DNA from: Desulfovibrio oxyclinae DSM 11498
Lineage (GTDB): Bacteria; Desulfobacterota; Desulfovibrionia; Desulfovibrionales; Desulfovibrionaceae
Direction: 5' to 3'
Assembly: GCF_000375485.1 (NCBI RefSeq)
Contig: NZ_AQXE01000003.1
Span: forward strand, 8,573-40,910
Length of the DNA: 32,338 nt
In this document: piece by piece, positions 1 to 8,121 of the stretch
Layout: each line of letters starts with the position of its first letter
Position numbering within the stretch: the stretch's first letter is position 1
The notes under the pieces: generated by a model
Databases searched by the model: none
Told to the model about the DNA's origin: nothing
The model's input: only the letters and a program-made list of their open reading frames with translations
Program-made: the position numbers and the translations under genes

Positions 1-1153
1 CCTGCGCGACCCCTCCGGTGGATTTCACACTGCGGAAGATGCGGACAGCGAAGGTGAGGAGGGACTCTTTCACACCTGGACACTGAAGGAAATCGAGTCA
101 GTCCTGTCACCCGAAGAGTCCGCAGCGTTTTGCAAGCACTACAACATATTGCAGGAAGGAAACTTCCGCGACGAAGCCACAGGAGAGCTGACGGGGCGCA
201 ATATCCCGCATGAAAGCGATGTATCACCGGTGCCCGCCGAACTGCTGGAATTCGCGCGAAAAAAACTCTTCACCGAGCGAGAAAAACGCATCAGGCCGCA
301 CCTCGACGACAAGATTCTCACCGATATGAACGGACTCATGATAGCGGCGCTGGCTCGTGGCGGCAGGGTTCTGGGGCAGCCGGAATACACTGACGCAGCA
401 AAAAAAGCCGCCGAGTTCGTGCTCGACACACTTTCCGACGGCAACGGCGCGCTTCGGCACGGCTACCGAGAGGGCGTCATGAATGCACCCGGCACTCTCG
501 ACGACCACGCCTACATGCTCTGGGGGCTTCTGGAGCTTCACGATGCCACGTTCGACAACCGTATGCTCGAACAGGCGCTGTTGGTGGCCCGTAACATGAT
601 CGATTCATTCGAGGACGAGGAACGCGGCGGGTTCCACCTGAGTTCCAAGGATTCGGAAACTGTTCTGGTTCGTCAGAAGGACAGCTACGACGGCGCTCTG
701 CCTTGCGGCAATTCCGTGGCCGTACACACGCTCTATCGCCTGAGCAGGATGCTGAGGATGCAGGCGCTCAGGGATGCCGCCACGCGTTGCGCCACGGCTT
801 TCTCCGGCATTCTGGAACAGCAGCCTCAGGCACTGGTCCACATGGTCGGCGCGCTGGAACTGATGCAACACGCCGAAACCGACATCGTCGTGGCGGGCAA
901 AACCGATTCGGAGGCTACGCGAGAGCTTCTGAAATCCCTCGCCCCGGTCCGTCCCATGTCCACCACGGTAATCTTCGTACCGATCGATGAGCCCGACCTT
1001 CCGACCGCCCTCCCCGATCCGGCTCCTTACAAGCTGGAGCTGGAAGGGATGGGCGCCGAGGCGGCGGCATGGGTCTGCATCGACAAATCCTGCCGACGCC
1101 CCGTCACATCGCCCGAAGATCTGCGAGAGCAACTTTCCAAATCGGCAGATTGA
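1..1153 (+). CDS. YyaL/DUF255 thioredoxin-domain protein, C-terminal part
   Basis: The reading frame is open from base 2, so the gene begins outside the window; the ATG at 149 is internal. The first visible residues (GGFHTAEDADSEGEEG) match the conserved block of YyaL/SSP411 proteins, which combine an N-terminal thioredoxin-like domain (outside the window) with a six-hairpin alpha/alpha-barrel related to N-acylglucosamine 2-epimerases. About 383 residues are present. The barrel segment carries the DDHAYMLWGLLELHDAT block, and the tail has the family's closing motif with two cysteines (VCIDKSCRRPV). The biochemical role of the family is not settled. The gene ends just before a strong terminator and converges on the permease gene on the other strand. 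The family assignment is firm; the function is not. Confidence 0.88.
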   Translation, partial: LRDPSGGFHTAEDADSEGEEGLFHTWTLKEIESVLSPEESAAFCKHYNILQEGNFRDEATGELTGRNIPHESDVSPVPAELLEFARKKLFTEREKRIRPHLDDKILTDMNGLMIAALARGGRVLGQPEYTDAAKKAAEFVLDTLSDGNGALRHGYREGVMNAPGTLDDHAYMLWGLLELHDATFDNRMLEQALLVARNMIDSFEDEERGGFHLSSKDSETVLVRQKDSYDGALPCGNSVAVHTLYRLSRMLRMQALRDAATRCATAFSGILEQQPQALVHMVGALELMQHAETDIVVAGKTDSEATRELLKSLAPVRPMSTTVIFVPIDEPDLPTALPDPAPYKLELEGMGAEAAAWVCIDKSCRRPVTSPEDLREQLSKSAD

Positions 1154-1176
1154 CGATGATTGAACATGGAAACAAA

Positions 1177-1207
1177 AAGCCCCCGGAGAACCGGGGGCTT
1201 TCGTTTT
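1177..1207. terminator. bidirectional intrinsic terminator
   Basis: A perfect 10-bp stem (AAGCCCCCGG / CCGGGGGCTT) with an AGAA loop sits between two convergent genes. It is followed by TCGTTTT on the plus strand and has an A-run on the left that gives a U-run on the minus strand. It can end both the YyaL-type gene and the long minus-strand run. Confidence 0.9.
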
Positions 1208-1913
1208 AACCGAGGTCGACGATCTGTTTATCGTCGTCCCTTGAGCTGCCTGCGTTAAGCCTTCGCTCCACGTAGTCGAGGATCTTGGCGAAGGTGAAGG
1301 TGCAGGTGAGGTAGATGACGCCTGCGCCGAACAGGAACGGCACGAAGGTGTAGTATTTCGCCCCGAGCACCTTGGAGGTGTACATCAGCTCGCCGAAGCC
1401 GACCACGGACACCAGCGAGGAGTCCTTGAGCAGCACGATGAGCTCGTTGCAAAGAGGCGGAATCATGCGTCTGAACGCCTGCGGCAGAATGACGGAAATC
1501 ATGGCCTGCTGATGCGTCAGACCGGAACAGCGCGCAGCTTCCATCTGACCGCGGTCGATGGAGAGAATGCCGGCGCGGATGATTTCGGCCGTGTAGGCGC
1601 CCGAGTTGATACCCAGAGCCAGCATCCCGAGCCACAGCGGATCCTGCGGCAGCCTGACGTCAAAGAGGACCATGAACAGCTGGGGCAGGCCGAAGAAGAA
1701 AAAGTAGATCTGCAGCAGCATGGGGGTGCCGCGAATGACCTGAATGTAGGTATCCGCAGCGTAGCGCATGAACACGTTGCGGCTTATGCGGCTGGTACCG
1801 GCAAGCGTGCCGAGCACAAGGCCGAGCGAAAGCGCGCCGAGGGTGATCTTCAGCGTGTTCAGCGCGCCTTTGAGAAATAGATCGTAATGTTCGAATACAA
1901 GAGAAAAGTCCAC
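1206..1913 (-). CDS. polar amino-acid ABC transporter permease (HisM/GlnP type)
   Basis: This 235-residue inner-membrane permease belongs to the polar amino-acid uptake family. It has several hydrophobic segments, the RGTP motif (residues 61-64), and the EAA loop that docks the ATPase (EAA at 125-127, G131, then VILPQAFRRMIPP). The start is a GTG at 1913 with a GGGGGAG ribosome site four bases upstream. It lies downstream of a matching binding protein, separated by a hairpin terminator that probably lowers its expression relative to that protein. No partner ATPase (GlnQ/HisP type) occurs in the window; the only ABC ATPase nearby belongs to the BMP family and should not dock this permease. The class is certain; the substrate cannot be read from sequence. 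Confidence 0.92.
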   Translation of the reverse strand: MDFSLVFEHYDLFLKGALNTLKITLGALSLGLVLGTLAGTSRISRNVFMRYAADTYIQVIRGTPMLLQIYFFFFGLPQLFMVLFDVRLPQDPLWLGMLALGINSGAYTAEIIRAGILSIDRGQMEAARCSGLTHQQAMISVILPQAFRRMIPPLCNELIVLLKDSSLVSVVGFGELMYTSKVLGAKYYTFVPFLFGAGVIYLTCTFTFAKILDYVERRLNAGSSRDDDKQIVDLG

Positions 1914-1942
1914 GGTCTCCCCCGGGAGCTTGGACGCGAAAA

Positions 1943-1968
1943 GGCCGGAAGGACGTATCCTTCCGGCC
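1943..1968 (-). terminator. intercistronic hairpin terminator/attenuator
   Basis: A perfect 11-bp stem (GGCCGGAAGGA / TCCTTCCGGCC) with a CGTA loop lies between the binding-protein stop and the permease start. Read on the minus strand it is followed by TTTTCGCG, a short U-tract. The likely role is partial termination, so that the binding protein is made in excess over the permease. A 3' stabilising hairpin would have the same effect. Confidence 0.75.
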
Positions 1969-1986
1969 GTTGCGTCATGCGCTAGC

Positions 1987-2739
1987 TTACTTCATCCATT
2001 TTTCGACGAGCTTGGCGTGAGTGCCGTCCTCACGGAGCTCGGCGAGAGCGGCGTTGAGCGCCTTGACCATCTCGGGGTTGCCCTTGGGCACGATGATGGC
2101 GTTGAGCTCTTCGGTCAGCGGCTCCGGAGCGATCACGAAACCCTGCTTCTTGGCGTATTCTTCCGCAACCGGGATGTCGGCGACGACGGCGTCCACGGCT
2201 TCGGTCTTGAGCATCATGAAGGCAACGGACCAGGTTTCCGGTTCCACGACTTCGGCGCCGTCAACCTTGCGGGCGGCTTCCACGCAGGTGGTGCCGAGCT
2301 GGGCGGCCACGCGCTTTCCGGCGAGATCCTTGCCGGCCTTGATGTCAGCGCCCTTACGGGTCACGATGCCCTGACCGGAGCGGTAGTACGGATCGGTGAA
2401 ATCAACGCTGCGCTTGCGGTCTTCGGTGATGCCGAAGCCGGAGCAACCGAGGTCAACCTGACCCATGGTCACAGCGGAAATAATGGTATCAAAGCCCATG
2501 GTCCGCCATTCGATCTCGATGCCCATCTTGTCGGCGATGGCTTCCATGAGGTCGATGTCGAAACCGACGCGCTTGTCGCCGTCCATGTTTTCGTACGGCG
2601 GGTAGTCGGGGCTGTTGCCGACGGTGACCACACCGGCTTCCTTCACGCGCTCCAGCATGCCTTCGGCGTTGGCGGCCGCGACGCCGAGCACCATGACCAT
2701 GGCCATGACGGCCACCAGCATTTTGAACATTCTTTTCAT
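1987..2739 (-). CDS. amino-acid ABC transporter periplasmic binding protein
   Basis: This is a 250-residue periplasmic solute-binding protein of the polar amino-acid family (SBP_bac_3). I start it at the ATG at 2739, not the upstream in-frame start at 2790. A strong AAGGAGGAG site lies just ahead of 2739, and the protein then opens with a normal signal peptide (MKRMFK, hydrophobic core, ANA-E cleavage after residue 25). The mature part has the family hallmarks: an early GNSPDYPPYE strand, VGFDIDLMEAIADKMG, the DLGCSGFGITEDRKRSVDFTDPYY segment, and a closing LVEKWMK. It supplies ligand to the permease downstream. The gene starts 66 bases after the BMP-type ATPase gene, so it may be read from that operon or from its own promoter. 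Confidence 0.93.
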   Translation of the reverse strand: MKRMFKMLVAVMAMVMVLGVAAANAEGMLERVKEAGVVTVGNSPDYPPYENMDGDKRVGFDIDLMEAIADKMGIEIEWRTMGFDTIISAVTMGQVDLGCSGFGITEDRKRSVDFTDPYYRSGQGIVTRKGADIKAGKDLAGKRVAAQLGTTCVEAARKVDGAEVVEPETWSVAFMMLKTEAVDAVVADIPVAEEYAKKQGFVIAPEPLTEELNAIIVPKGNPEMVKALNAALAELREDGTHAKLVEKWMK

Positions 2740-2805
2740 GCCTCTCCTCCTTGGTTGAATACTAACCGTTTCCGACCAGAAGCCGAACAAAGTCCGGCCC
2801 TTGCA

Positions 2806-4341
2806 CTATTCTTCACTCAGGCCAGCCATGAGCGGCCCGATCCTTCCCGGAGTCTTTTCGTCACCCGTGGGCAACATACCCAGAATTCGGCCTCTATATA
2901 TGACCGCAACCCTGTCGGCAAGCTGTAATGCTTCGTTCAGGTCGCCTGTCACAAGCAGAACCCCCGCCATTTCCCGGACTTCCAGCAGGCTTTTCCAGAC
3001 CTCTTCCGTAGCGGAGACATCCAGCCCCTGCGAGGGCTGCTCCGCGACGATAAGAACCGGTTCGCGGAAAAGCTCACGGGCAAGAACGGTCTTCTGGAGG
3101 TTGCCGCCGGAGAGCTGCCACGCCAGCGCCGTAATCTTCGGCGGCCGGATGTCGAATTTCTTGATGAGGTCCTTGGCCTTGGTGGCGGCCTTCTTCTTGT
3201 CCAGCCACGGCCCGAAGGCAAAACCCTTGCGGGTGGTCAGCAGCAGGTTGTCCACGAGGTTGTGATTCCTCAGCGTGGCAAGGCCGAGACGGTCTTCGGG
3301 GATGTAGGAAAGCGAGCGTTTCCACGTGGATTCCGCAAAGAACTTGCGCCAAGGCTTGCGGTTGATGAAGATGGTATCGCGCGGTGGCTTCCGCAGGCCG
3401 CAGATGGCCTCGATGAGCGCCTTCTGGCCGTTGCCCGCCACGCCAACGATGGCCAGCACCTCGCCCTGACGGATGTTGAAATTCACATCCTCCAGCCCCA
3501 TGCCGGTGAGATTGCGCACGTCGAGCACTTCCTCGCCGGGCTCCATGGGTTCACGGTCGATCTCCAGGAGCACTTCCTTGCCCACCATGCGACGGGCCAA
3601 ATCTGCCTTGGATTCAATGGAGGCCGGGTCAACCACGCCTTCGATGCGGCCGCGACGCAGGATAGCGATCTCGTCTGCCAGCGCGATGACCTCTTCCAGC
3701 TTGTGGCTGATGAAAACAATGGATTTGCCCTGATCCGCCATCTTCCAGAGCGCCTCAAACAGGCGAACGGTCTCCTCGGGAGTGAGGACGGCGGTGGGCT
3801 CGTCGAAAATCAGAATACGCGATTCACGGTACAGGAGCTTGAGAATCTCGACGCGCTGTTTCTCACCCATGGAAAGGTCGCAAATGCGTGCCGCCGGATT
3901 GATGTCCAGTCCGTACTGCTCGGCAATGCCGCTGACGCGCTCAACCATCTCCTTGGGATCAACGAAGAACTTGCCTTCCTGACCGAGCAGGACGTTCTCC
4001 GCCACGGTCATCGATTCCACGAGCATGAAGTGCTGGTAAACCATGCCGATTCCGGCATCCAGCGCATCCTTGGATGAAGAAAAGGAAACGGGCTCTCCGT
4101 CGATCTCGATGTAGCCGTCGTCGGGCTTGTAGCGACCGGCGAGCATGCTCATCATGGTGGATTTGCCCGCGCCGTTTTCGCCCAGAAGCGCCTTGATGCG
4201 CCCGGCGTGAATGTCGAGATTGATGCTGTCGTTGGCGACCACTTTGCCGAAACGCTTGGTGAGATTCACCAGCCGGACGGCGGGCGTTTCGCCAAGCTCG
4301 GAGAACGGCTTGCGGTCGCGGGACGGGTACTTGCTTTCCAC
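2806..4341 (-). CDS. BMP-family nucleoside/sugar ABC transporter, tandem ATPase
   Basis: This 511-residue cytoplasmic ATPase has two fused ABC domains, as in YufO/NupO and RbsA-type importers. The first domain has a full Walker A (GENGAGKST, about 54-62), signature LSMGEKQRVEI and Walker B ILIFDEPTA. The second has a degenerate Walker A (GVAGNGQKA), signature LSGGNLQKT, and EQPSQGLD where DEPT is expected. The catalytic glutamate of that site is therefore replaced; substitution at this position is usual in the second domain of BMP-transporter ATPases, so it is not damage. The start is a GTG three bases after the stop of the upstream permease, which indicates translational coupling. It powers the two permeases and lipoprotein upstream. 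A purine-nucleoside cargo is inferred from family and neighbours. Confidence 0.93.
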   Translation of the reverse strand: MESKYPSRDRKPFSELGETPAVRLVNLTKRFGKVVANDSINLDIHAGRIKALLGENGAGKSTMMSMLAGRYKPDDGYIEIDGEPVSFSSSKDALDAGIGMVYQHFMLVESMTVAENVLLGQEGKFFVDPKEMVERVSGIAEQYGLDINPAARICDLSMGEKQRVEILKLLYRESRILIFDEPTAVLTPEETVRLFEALWKMADQGKSIVFISHKLEEVIALADEIAILRRGRIEGVVDPASIESKADLARRMVGKEVLLEIDREPMEPGEEVLDVRNLTGMGLEDVNFNIRQGEVLAIVGVAGNGQKALIEAICGLRKPPRDTIFINRKPWRKFFAESTWKRSLSYIPEDRLGLATLRNHNLVDNLLLTTRKGFAFGPWLDKKKAATKAKDLIKKFDIRPPKITALAWQLSGGNLQKTVLARELFREPVLIVAEQPSQGLDVSATEEVWKSLLEVREMAGVLLVTGDLNEALQLADRVAVIYRGRILGMLPTGDEKTPGRIGPLMAGLSEE

Positions 4342-4344
4342 GGC

Positions 4345-5262
4345 CTAGCCCTCGGGTTCGATGTTGGTTCCCAGCGCGGCGGGCGCCTCGGTTCCCCTGC
4401 CCCGGAAGGCGGAAAGCACGAGCACGATGATGGTCAACGCGTAGGGAAGCATGAGCAGAAGCGACGACGGCAGGTTGGTGCCGGAGGCCTGAAGCCGAAG
4501 TTGAAAGGCCATGACACCGCCGAAAAGATAGGCGCCGATGACTGCGCGGCCCGGACGCCAGAACGCGAAAATGACGAGCGCAACGGCGATCCAGCCACGC
4601 CCGCCGGAGAGACCATTGGTCCACAGATGCGTGTACGCCAGCGAAAGGTATCCGCCGCCGAGTCCCACGAGGAACCCGCCGGTACAGACGGCGAAATAGC
4701 GAAGCAGCATGGGCTTGAGTCCGGCTGCGGCTGCGGCCTGCGGGTATTCTCCAGTAGCGGTGACCGCCATACCGAGGCTCGTGCGCCTGAAGAAGAACCA
4801 GAAAATGAACGGGACGATGAACGACACGTAGACCAACGCGTCCTGCCTGAAGAAGATGTCTCCGATGTAGGGAATGGAGGACAGAACGGGGAACGCGAAT
4901 TTGGAGAAACCGGGCGCGGTCTGGCCGATGTAGGGCGTGCCGAGGAATTTGGTCAACCCCAACCCGAAAATGGTCAGGGCAAGGCCGGAAACAACCTGAT
5001 TGCCGAGGAAGCTGATGCAGACCACGGCATGCAGCAGGGCCATGCAGGCTCCGGCCGCTCCGCCAACGAGAAATCCCAGCCACGGAGAACCGGTCAAGTA
5101 GGCGGTCAGAAACGCGGCAAGCGCCGCCACGCTCAACATACCTTCCACGCCAAGGTTGAGGACACCACCTTTCTCCGTGAACATTTCGCCAAGCGTGGCA
5201 AAAAGCACGGGGGTTCCGGACTGCACGGTGGCTGCCAACAGGGGGATGATCAATTCGGTCAT
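4345..5262 (-). CDS. BMP-family ABC transporter permease 2 (BPD_transp_2)
   Basis: This 305-residue integral membrane permease is of the branched-chain/sugar type (BPD_transp_2), matching NupQ/YufQ-like subunits. It is hydrophobic almost throughout, with about eight predicted spans. It contains the FATLGEMFTEKGGVLNLGVEGML segment typical of this subunit and a VVSGLALTIFGLGLTKFLG segment. An AGGAGG site about ten bases upstream supports the ATG at 5262. It starts six bases after the first permease ends and stops three bases before the ATPase starts, so the three are clearly one transcript. It forms a heterodimeric channel with the larger permease. Confidence 0.93.
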   Translation of the reverse strand: MTELIIPLLAATVQSGTPVLFATLGEMFTEKGGVLNLGVEGMLSVAALAAFLTAYLTGSPWLGFLVGGAAGACMALLHAVVCISFLGNQVVSGLALTIFGLGLTKFLGTPYIGQTAPGFSKFAFPVLSSIPYIGDIFFRQDALVYVSFIVPFIFWFFFRRTSLGMAVTATGEYPQAAAAAGLKPMLLRYFAVCTGGFLVGLGGGYLSLAYTHLWTNGLSGGRGWIAVALVIFAFWRPGRAVIGAYLFGGVMAFQLRLQASGTNLPSSLLLMLPYALTIIVLVLSAFRGRGTEAPAALGTNIEPEG

Positions 5263-5268
5263 GTCTGT

Positions 5269-6348
5269 CTATGCCTCCTGCGCGGAGTCGGACACCCGCT
5301 CCAGACTGTAGCTCAGGAAAAACTGTCCGGCGAGAACGGAGAGCAGGATAACGCCCTCCATGATTTCACCAAAGGCCGCAGGAATCTGCATCTGCAACTG
5401 CATGTTCTCGACGCCGACGCGCAGCGCGGCCAAAAGCAGCGAGGCGAATGCGATATTGCGCGGCTCCAGTCTGGCAAGCCATGCCACGACAATGGCAGTA
5501 TAGCCGTAGCCGACCATAAGGCTCGGCTGGAGTCTGCCGAGGATGGCGGATGTTTCAATGCACCCCGCCCATCCCGCCAGTCCGCCTGAGACGCACATGA
5601 CGAAGATGACGAGGAAGCCATACGGCATGCCCGCATACCGGGCCACACGAGGGCCTTCCCCGCTCGCCTTGAGCTCGAAGCCCATGCGGGTGAAACGCAT
5701 GAAGGCCCAGAGCAACACGCCGACGATGGCGCAGAAAATTATGCCCCAGTGGTACCGGGTTCCGGCAATACCGGCGATGACGCCGCCAGGCGAGAACTCT
5801 GCGGTCATTGGGAAGCCGAAGCTGGACGGGTCACGCCACACGCCGAAAACGAGATACTCAAGCAGCAGGATGGCAATGTAGTTGAGCATCAGGGTGGAGA
5901 TGATCTCGTTGACGTGCAGCTTGAGACGCAGGAAGGCCGGTATGAAGGCCCAGAACGCCCCGAACAGAAAGGCCATGAAGAACATGAGCGGCAGCTGGCC
6001 GTACCACGGCATGTCGGGAAAGCTCAGGGCCATCCACGTCGCGCCGATGGCGCCGAGAGCGAACTGCCCTTCGGCCCCGATGTTCCATATCTGCATGCGA
6101 AAGGCCACGGCAACGCCGAGGGAACACATGAAGATGGGCACCGCCTTCAGGAAGGTTCCCTGAAATGCGTAGGCGCTTCCGAAAGCGCCGCTCCATAGAA
6201 TACTGAGGCCTTCCAAAGCGTTCTGACCCTGACCTTCCAGCAGCAGTGCACTGATAAGGAAGGAAAAGAGCAGGGCGCCCACGAGGATTACCGGGGCGCC
6301 CCACTTCCAGGGTTCATCGCGCTTTTTCAGCTTGAGTCCAAGCGTCAT
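5269..6348 (-). CDS. BMP-family ABC transporter permease 1 (BPD_transp_2)
   Basis: This 359-residue integral membrane permease is the larger of the pair and resembles NupP/YufP-like subunits. It has a basic N-terminus, a first hydrophobic span from about residue 20, and the AVAFRMQIWNIGAEGQFALGAIGATW block that marks this subunit. LKLHVNEIISTLMLNYIA and YTAIVVAWLARLEP follow. It lies 18 bases downstream of the lipoprotein gene and six bases before the second permease. The ribosome site is weak, so translation may depend on the upstream gene. It forms the transmembrane path for the ligand delivered by the lipoprotein. Confidence 0.93.
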   Translation of the reverse strand: MTLGLKLKKRDEPWKWGAPVILVGALLFSFLISALLLEGQGQNALEGLSILWSGAFGSAYAFQGTFLKAVPIFMCSLGVAVAFRMQIWNIGAEGQFALGAIGATWMALSFPDMPWYGQLPLMFFMAFLFGAFWAFIPAFLRLKLHVNEIISTLMLNYIAILLLEYLVFGVWRDPSSFGFPMTAEFSPGGVIAGIAGTRYHWGIIFCAIVGVLLWAFMRFTRMGFELKASGEGPRVARYAGMPYGFLVIFVMCVSGGLAGWAGCIETSAILGRLQPSLMVGYGYTAIVVAWLARLEPRNIAFASLLLAALRVGVENMQLQMQIPAAFGEIMEGVILLSVLAGQFFLSYSLERVSDSAQEA

Positions 6349-6366
6349 AAGCGTACTTGATGGTCG

Positions 6367-7503
6367 TTACTCGGTGTTACCGATAACGCCTTCGACGAAG
6401 TAGTTCATGCCAAGGAGCTGGCCGTCATCGGCCTTTTCACCCTCGGGGATCACGACTTCGCCCTTCTGGTTTTTGATGGGGCCGGTGAAGACGATATCCT
6501 TGCCGCCTTCGAGTTCGGCTTTCTTTTCTTCAACAAGCTTCTTGACTTCGGCCGGGACCATGTCGCCCATGGGGGCCACGTCCACAACACCGGTCTCCAT
6601 GCCCCACCACAGGGACTGGTTGCCTTCCCAGGTGCCTTCCTGAACCTTCTTGACGGTCTCCTTGTAGACGGGAGCCCAGTTCCAGATGGCGGCGGTCAGG
6701 TGAGCCTTGGGTGCAAAGGCGGACATGTCGGAGTTGTATCCCACGGAGTACTTGCCGCGTTCCTGAGCGGCTTCCTGCGGGCCGGGGGAGTCCTGATGCT
6801 GAGCGATGACGTCGCAGCCCACGTCCAGCAGAGAAATGGCGGCGTCCTTTTCGAGGGCCGGGTCATACCAGGTCTTGGTCCAGACCACGCGGACCTGTGC
6901 TTCGGGATTGGCTTCACGCACACCGAGGGTGAAGGCGTTGATGCCGCGGATGACTTCCGGAATGGGGAAAGCGGCAACGTAGCCGATCTTGTTTCCTTCG
7001 GTCATGGAGCCGGCGACGAGGCCGGTGAGGTAGCGGGCCTGATACATGCGGCCGAAGTAGTTGCTCATATTCTCGGCCTTCTTGAAGCCGGAGCAGTGCA
7101 TGAAGGCAACGTCAGGGAATTCCTTGGCGACGCGCTTGGTCGGATCCATGTAGCCGAAGCTGGTGGTGAAGACCAGGTCAAAGCCGTTGTTGGCCATGTT
7201 GCGGATGACGCGCTCGGAGTCGGCGCCTTCCATGACGGATTCGACGAAGGAAGTCTTCACGCCCGGCATTTCAGCCACGGCCTTGCGGCCCAGGTCGTGA
7301 GAGTAGGAGTAGCCTGCGTCACCGACGGGGGAGACGTAAACGAAACCGACCTTGAGCTGGTCTTCCTTCTCTGCCGATGCGGCCTTTTCGGCCTTTTCGG
7401 CGGGCTTTTCCTCGGCCTTCTGCTCACCACCGCCACAGGCGGCAAGAGCCAGCAGCATCACCGCACAGGCGGCAACGGCAAAGAACCTCGCAAAACGTTT
7501 CAT
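6367..7503 (-). CDS. BMP-family substrate-binding lipoprotein (PnrA-like)
   Basis: This 378-residue lipoprotein is anchored in the cell envelope and binds the ligand for the permeases and ATPase that follow. The start is the ATG at 7503: it has a GGAGGGG site and is followed by a signal sequence with lipobox LAAC (lipid cysteine C23). The in-frame start at 7569 would put 22 unlikely residues before the signal. A linker rich in Lys, Glu and Ala (about 28-48) precedes the BMP domain. That domain opens with VGFVYVSPVGDAGYSYSHDLGRK, the family's ligand-pocket segment. Characterised members (PnrA, Med) bind purine nucleosides, which fits the xanthine phosphoribosyltransferase gene just upstream. 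The purine ligand is inferred. Confidence 0.93.
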   Translation of the reverse strand: MKRFARFFAVAACAVMLLALAACGGGEQKAEEKPAEKAEKAASAEKEDQLKVGFVYVSPVGDAGYSYSHDLGRKAVAEMPGVKTSFVESVMEGADSERVIRNMANNGFDLVFTTSFGYMDPTKRVAKEFPDVAFMHCSGFKKAENMSNYFGRMYQARYLTGLVAGSMTEGNKIGYVAAFPIPEVIRGINAFTLGVREANPEAQVRVVWTKTWYDPALEKDAAISLLDVGCDVIAQHQDSPGPQEAAQERGKYSVGYNSDMSAFAPKAHLTAAIWNWAPVYKETVKKVQEGTWEGNQSLWWGMETGVVDVAPMGDMVPAEVKKLVEEKKAELEGGKDIVFTGPIKNQKGEVVIPEGEKADDGQLLGMNYFVEGVIGNTE

Positions 7504-7602
7504 GGAACCCCTCCATTTGAGATTGTATACTGGCAATAGCCCAGCAGCCGGTTTTGCGCAATGCATCACGCCACACCGCCGGGACTTTCATCCTGCATTG
7601 AA

Positions 7603-8082
7603 CTAGTCGAGCGTCACGATGGGTTGAATGAACTGAGGTTGAGAATCCCAAGGGAAAAGAATCCAAGTATCCTGACTGACTTCCGTGATGAAAGTCTCGA
7701 CCAGAGGGCGGCCTTCGGGTTTCGCGTAGACTGTGGCAAAGTGCGCATTGGGCACCATGTCGCGAGCTATCTTCGCGGTCTTGCCGGTGTCGACCAGATC
7801 GTCGATCAGCAGCCAGCCTTCCCCGTCGTTCTGGACATTCTTAATGATATTGGCTTCGCCCTGACTCTGCCAGTCGTAGCTGGCGAGACAGATGGTGTCC
7901 ACGAGCCTGATGTCCAGCTCGCGAGCGATAATGGCGGCCGGGACGAGTCCTCCGCGCGTAATGGCGATGATGCCCTTCCAGGGGCCATGCTCCACAAGAC
8001 GCCACGACAAGGCTCGGCAATCCCGGTGCAACTGTTCCCAGGAAACCGGGAACATTTTCTTGTATCTCTCGCTGTTGGACAC
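7603..8082 (-). CDS. gpt: xanthine(-guanine) phosphoribosyltransferase
   Basis: This 159-residue cytoplasmic enzyme transfers phosphoribose from PRPP to xanthine and guanine (weakly to hypoxanthine) in purine salvage. It aligns closely with E. coli Gpt over its length: [36 protein letters not shown], the PRPP loop [13 protein letters not shown], and [10 protein letters not shown] with [10 protein letters not shown] near the end. The start is a GTG at 8082 backed by a GGGGGAG site eight bases upstream; an ATG nine codons in lacks such a site. It is placed immediately before the BMP nucleoside-type importer, 99 bases away. That pairing suggests an uptake-and-salvage unit. Confidence 0.95.
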   Translation of the reverse strand: MSNSERYKKMFPVSWEQLHRDCRALSWRLVEHGPWKGIIAITRGGLVPAAIIARELDIRLVDTICLASYDWQSQGEANIIKNVQNDGEGWLLIDDLVDTGKTAKIARDMVPNAHFATVYAKPEGRPLVETFITEVSQDTWILFPWDSQPQFIQPIVTLD

Positions 8083-8121
8083 GCTCGTTCTCCCCCGTAT
8101 GATTATCGGAAAGGGGGGTTA

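Noticed and set aside
4207..5589. 460-codon plus-strand frame opposite the BMP transporter genes
   Set aside because: It is a shadow of the permease and ATPase genes; the charged, repetitive translation is typical of an antisense frame.
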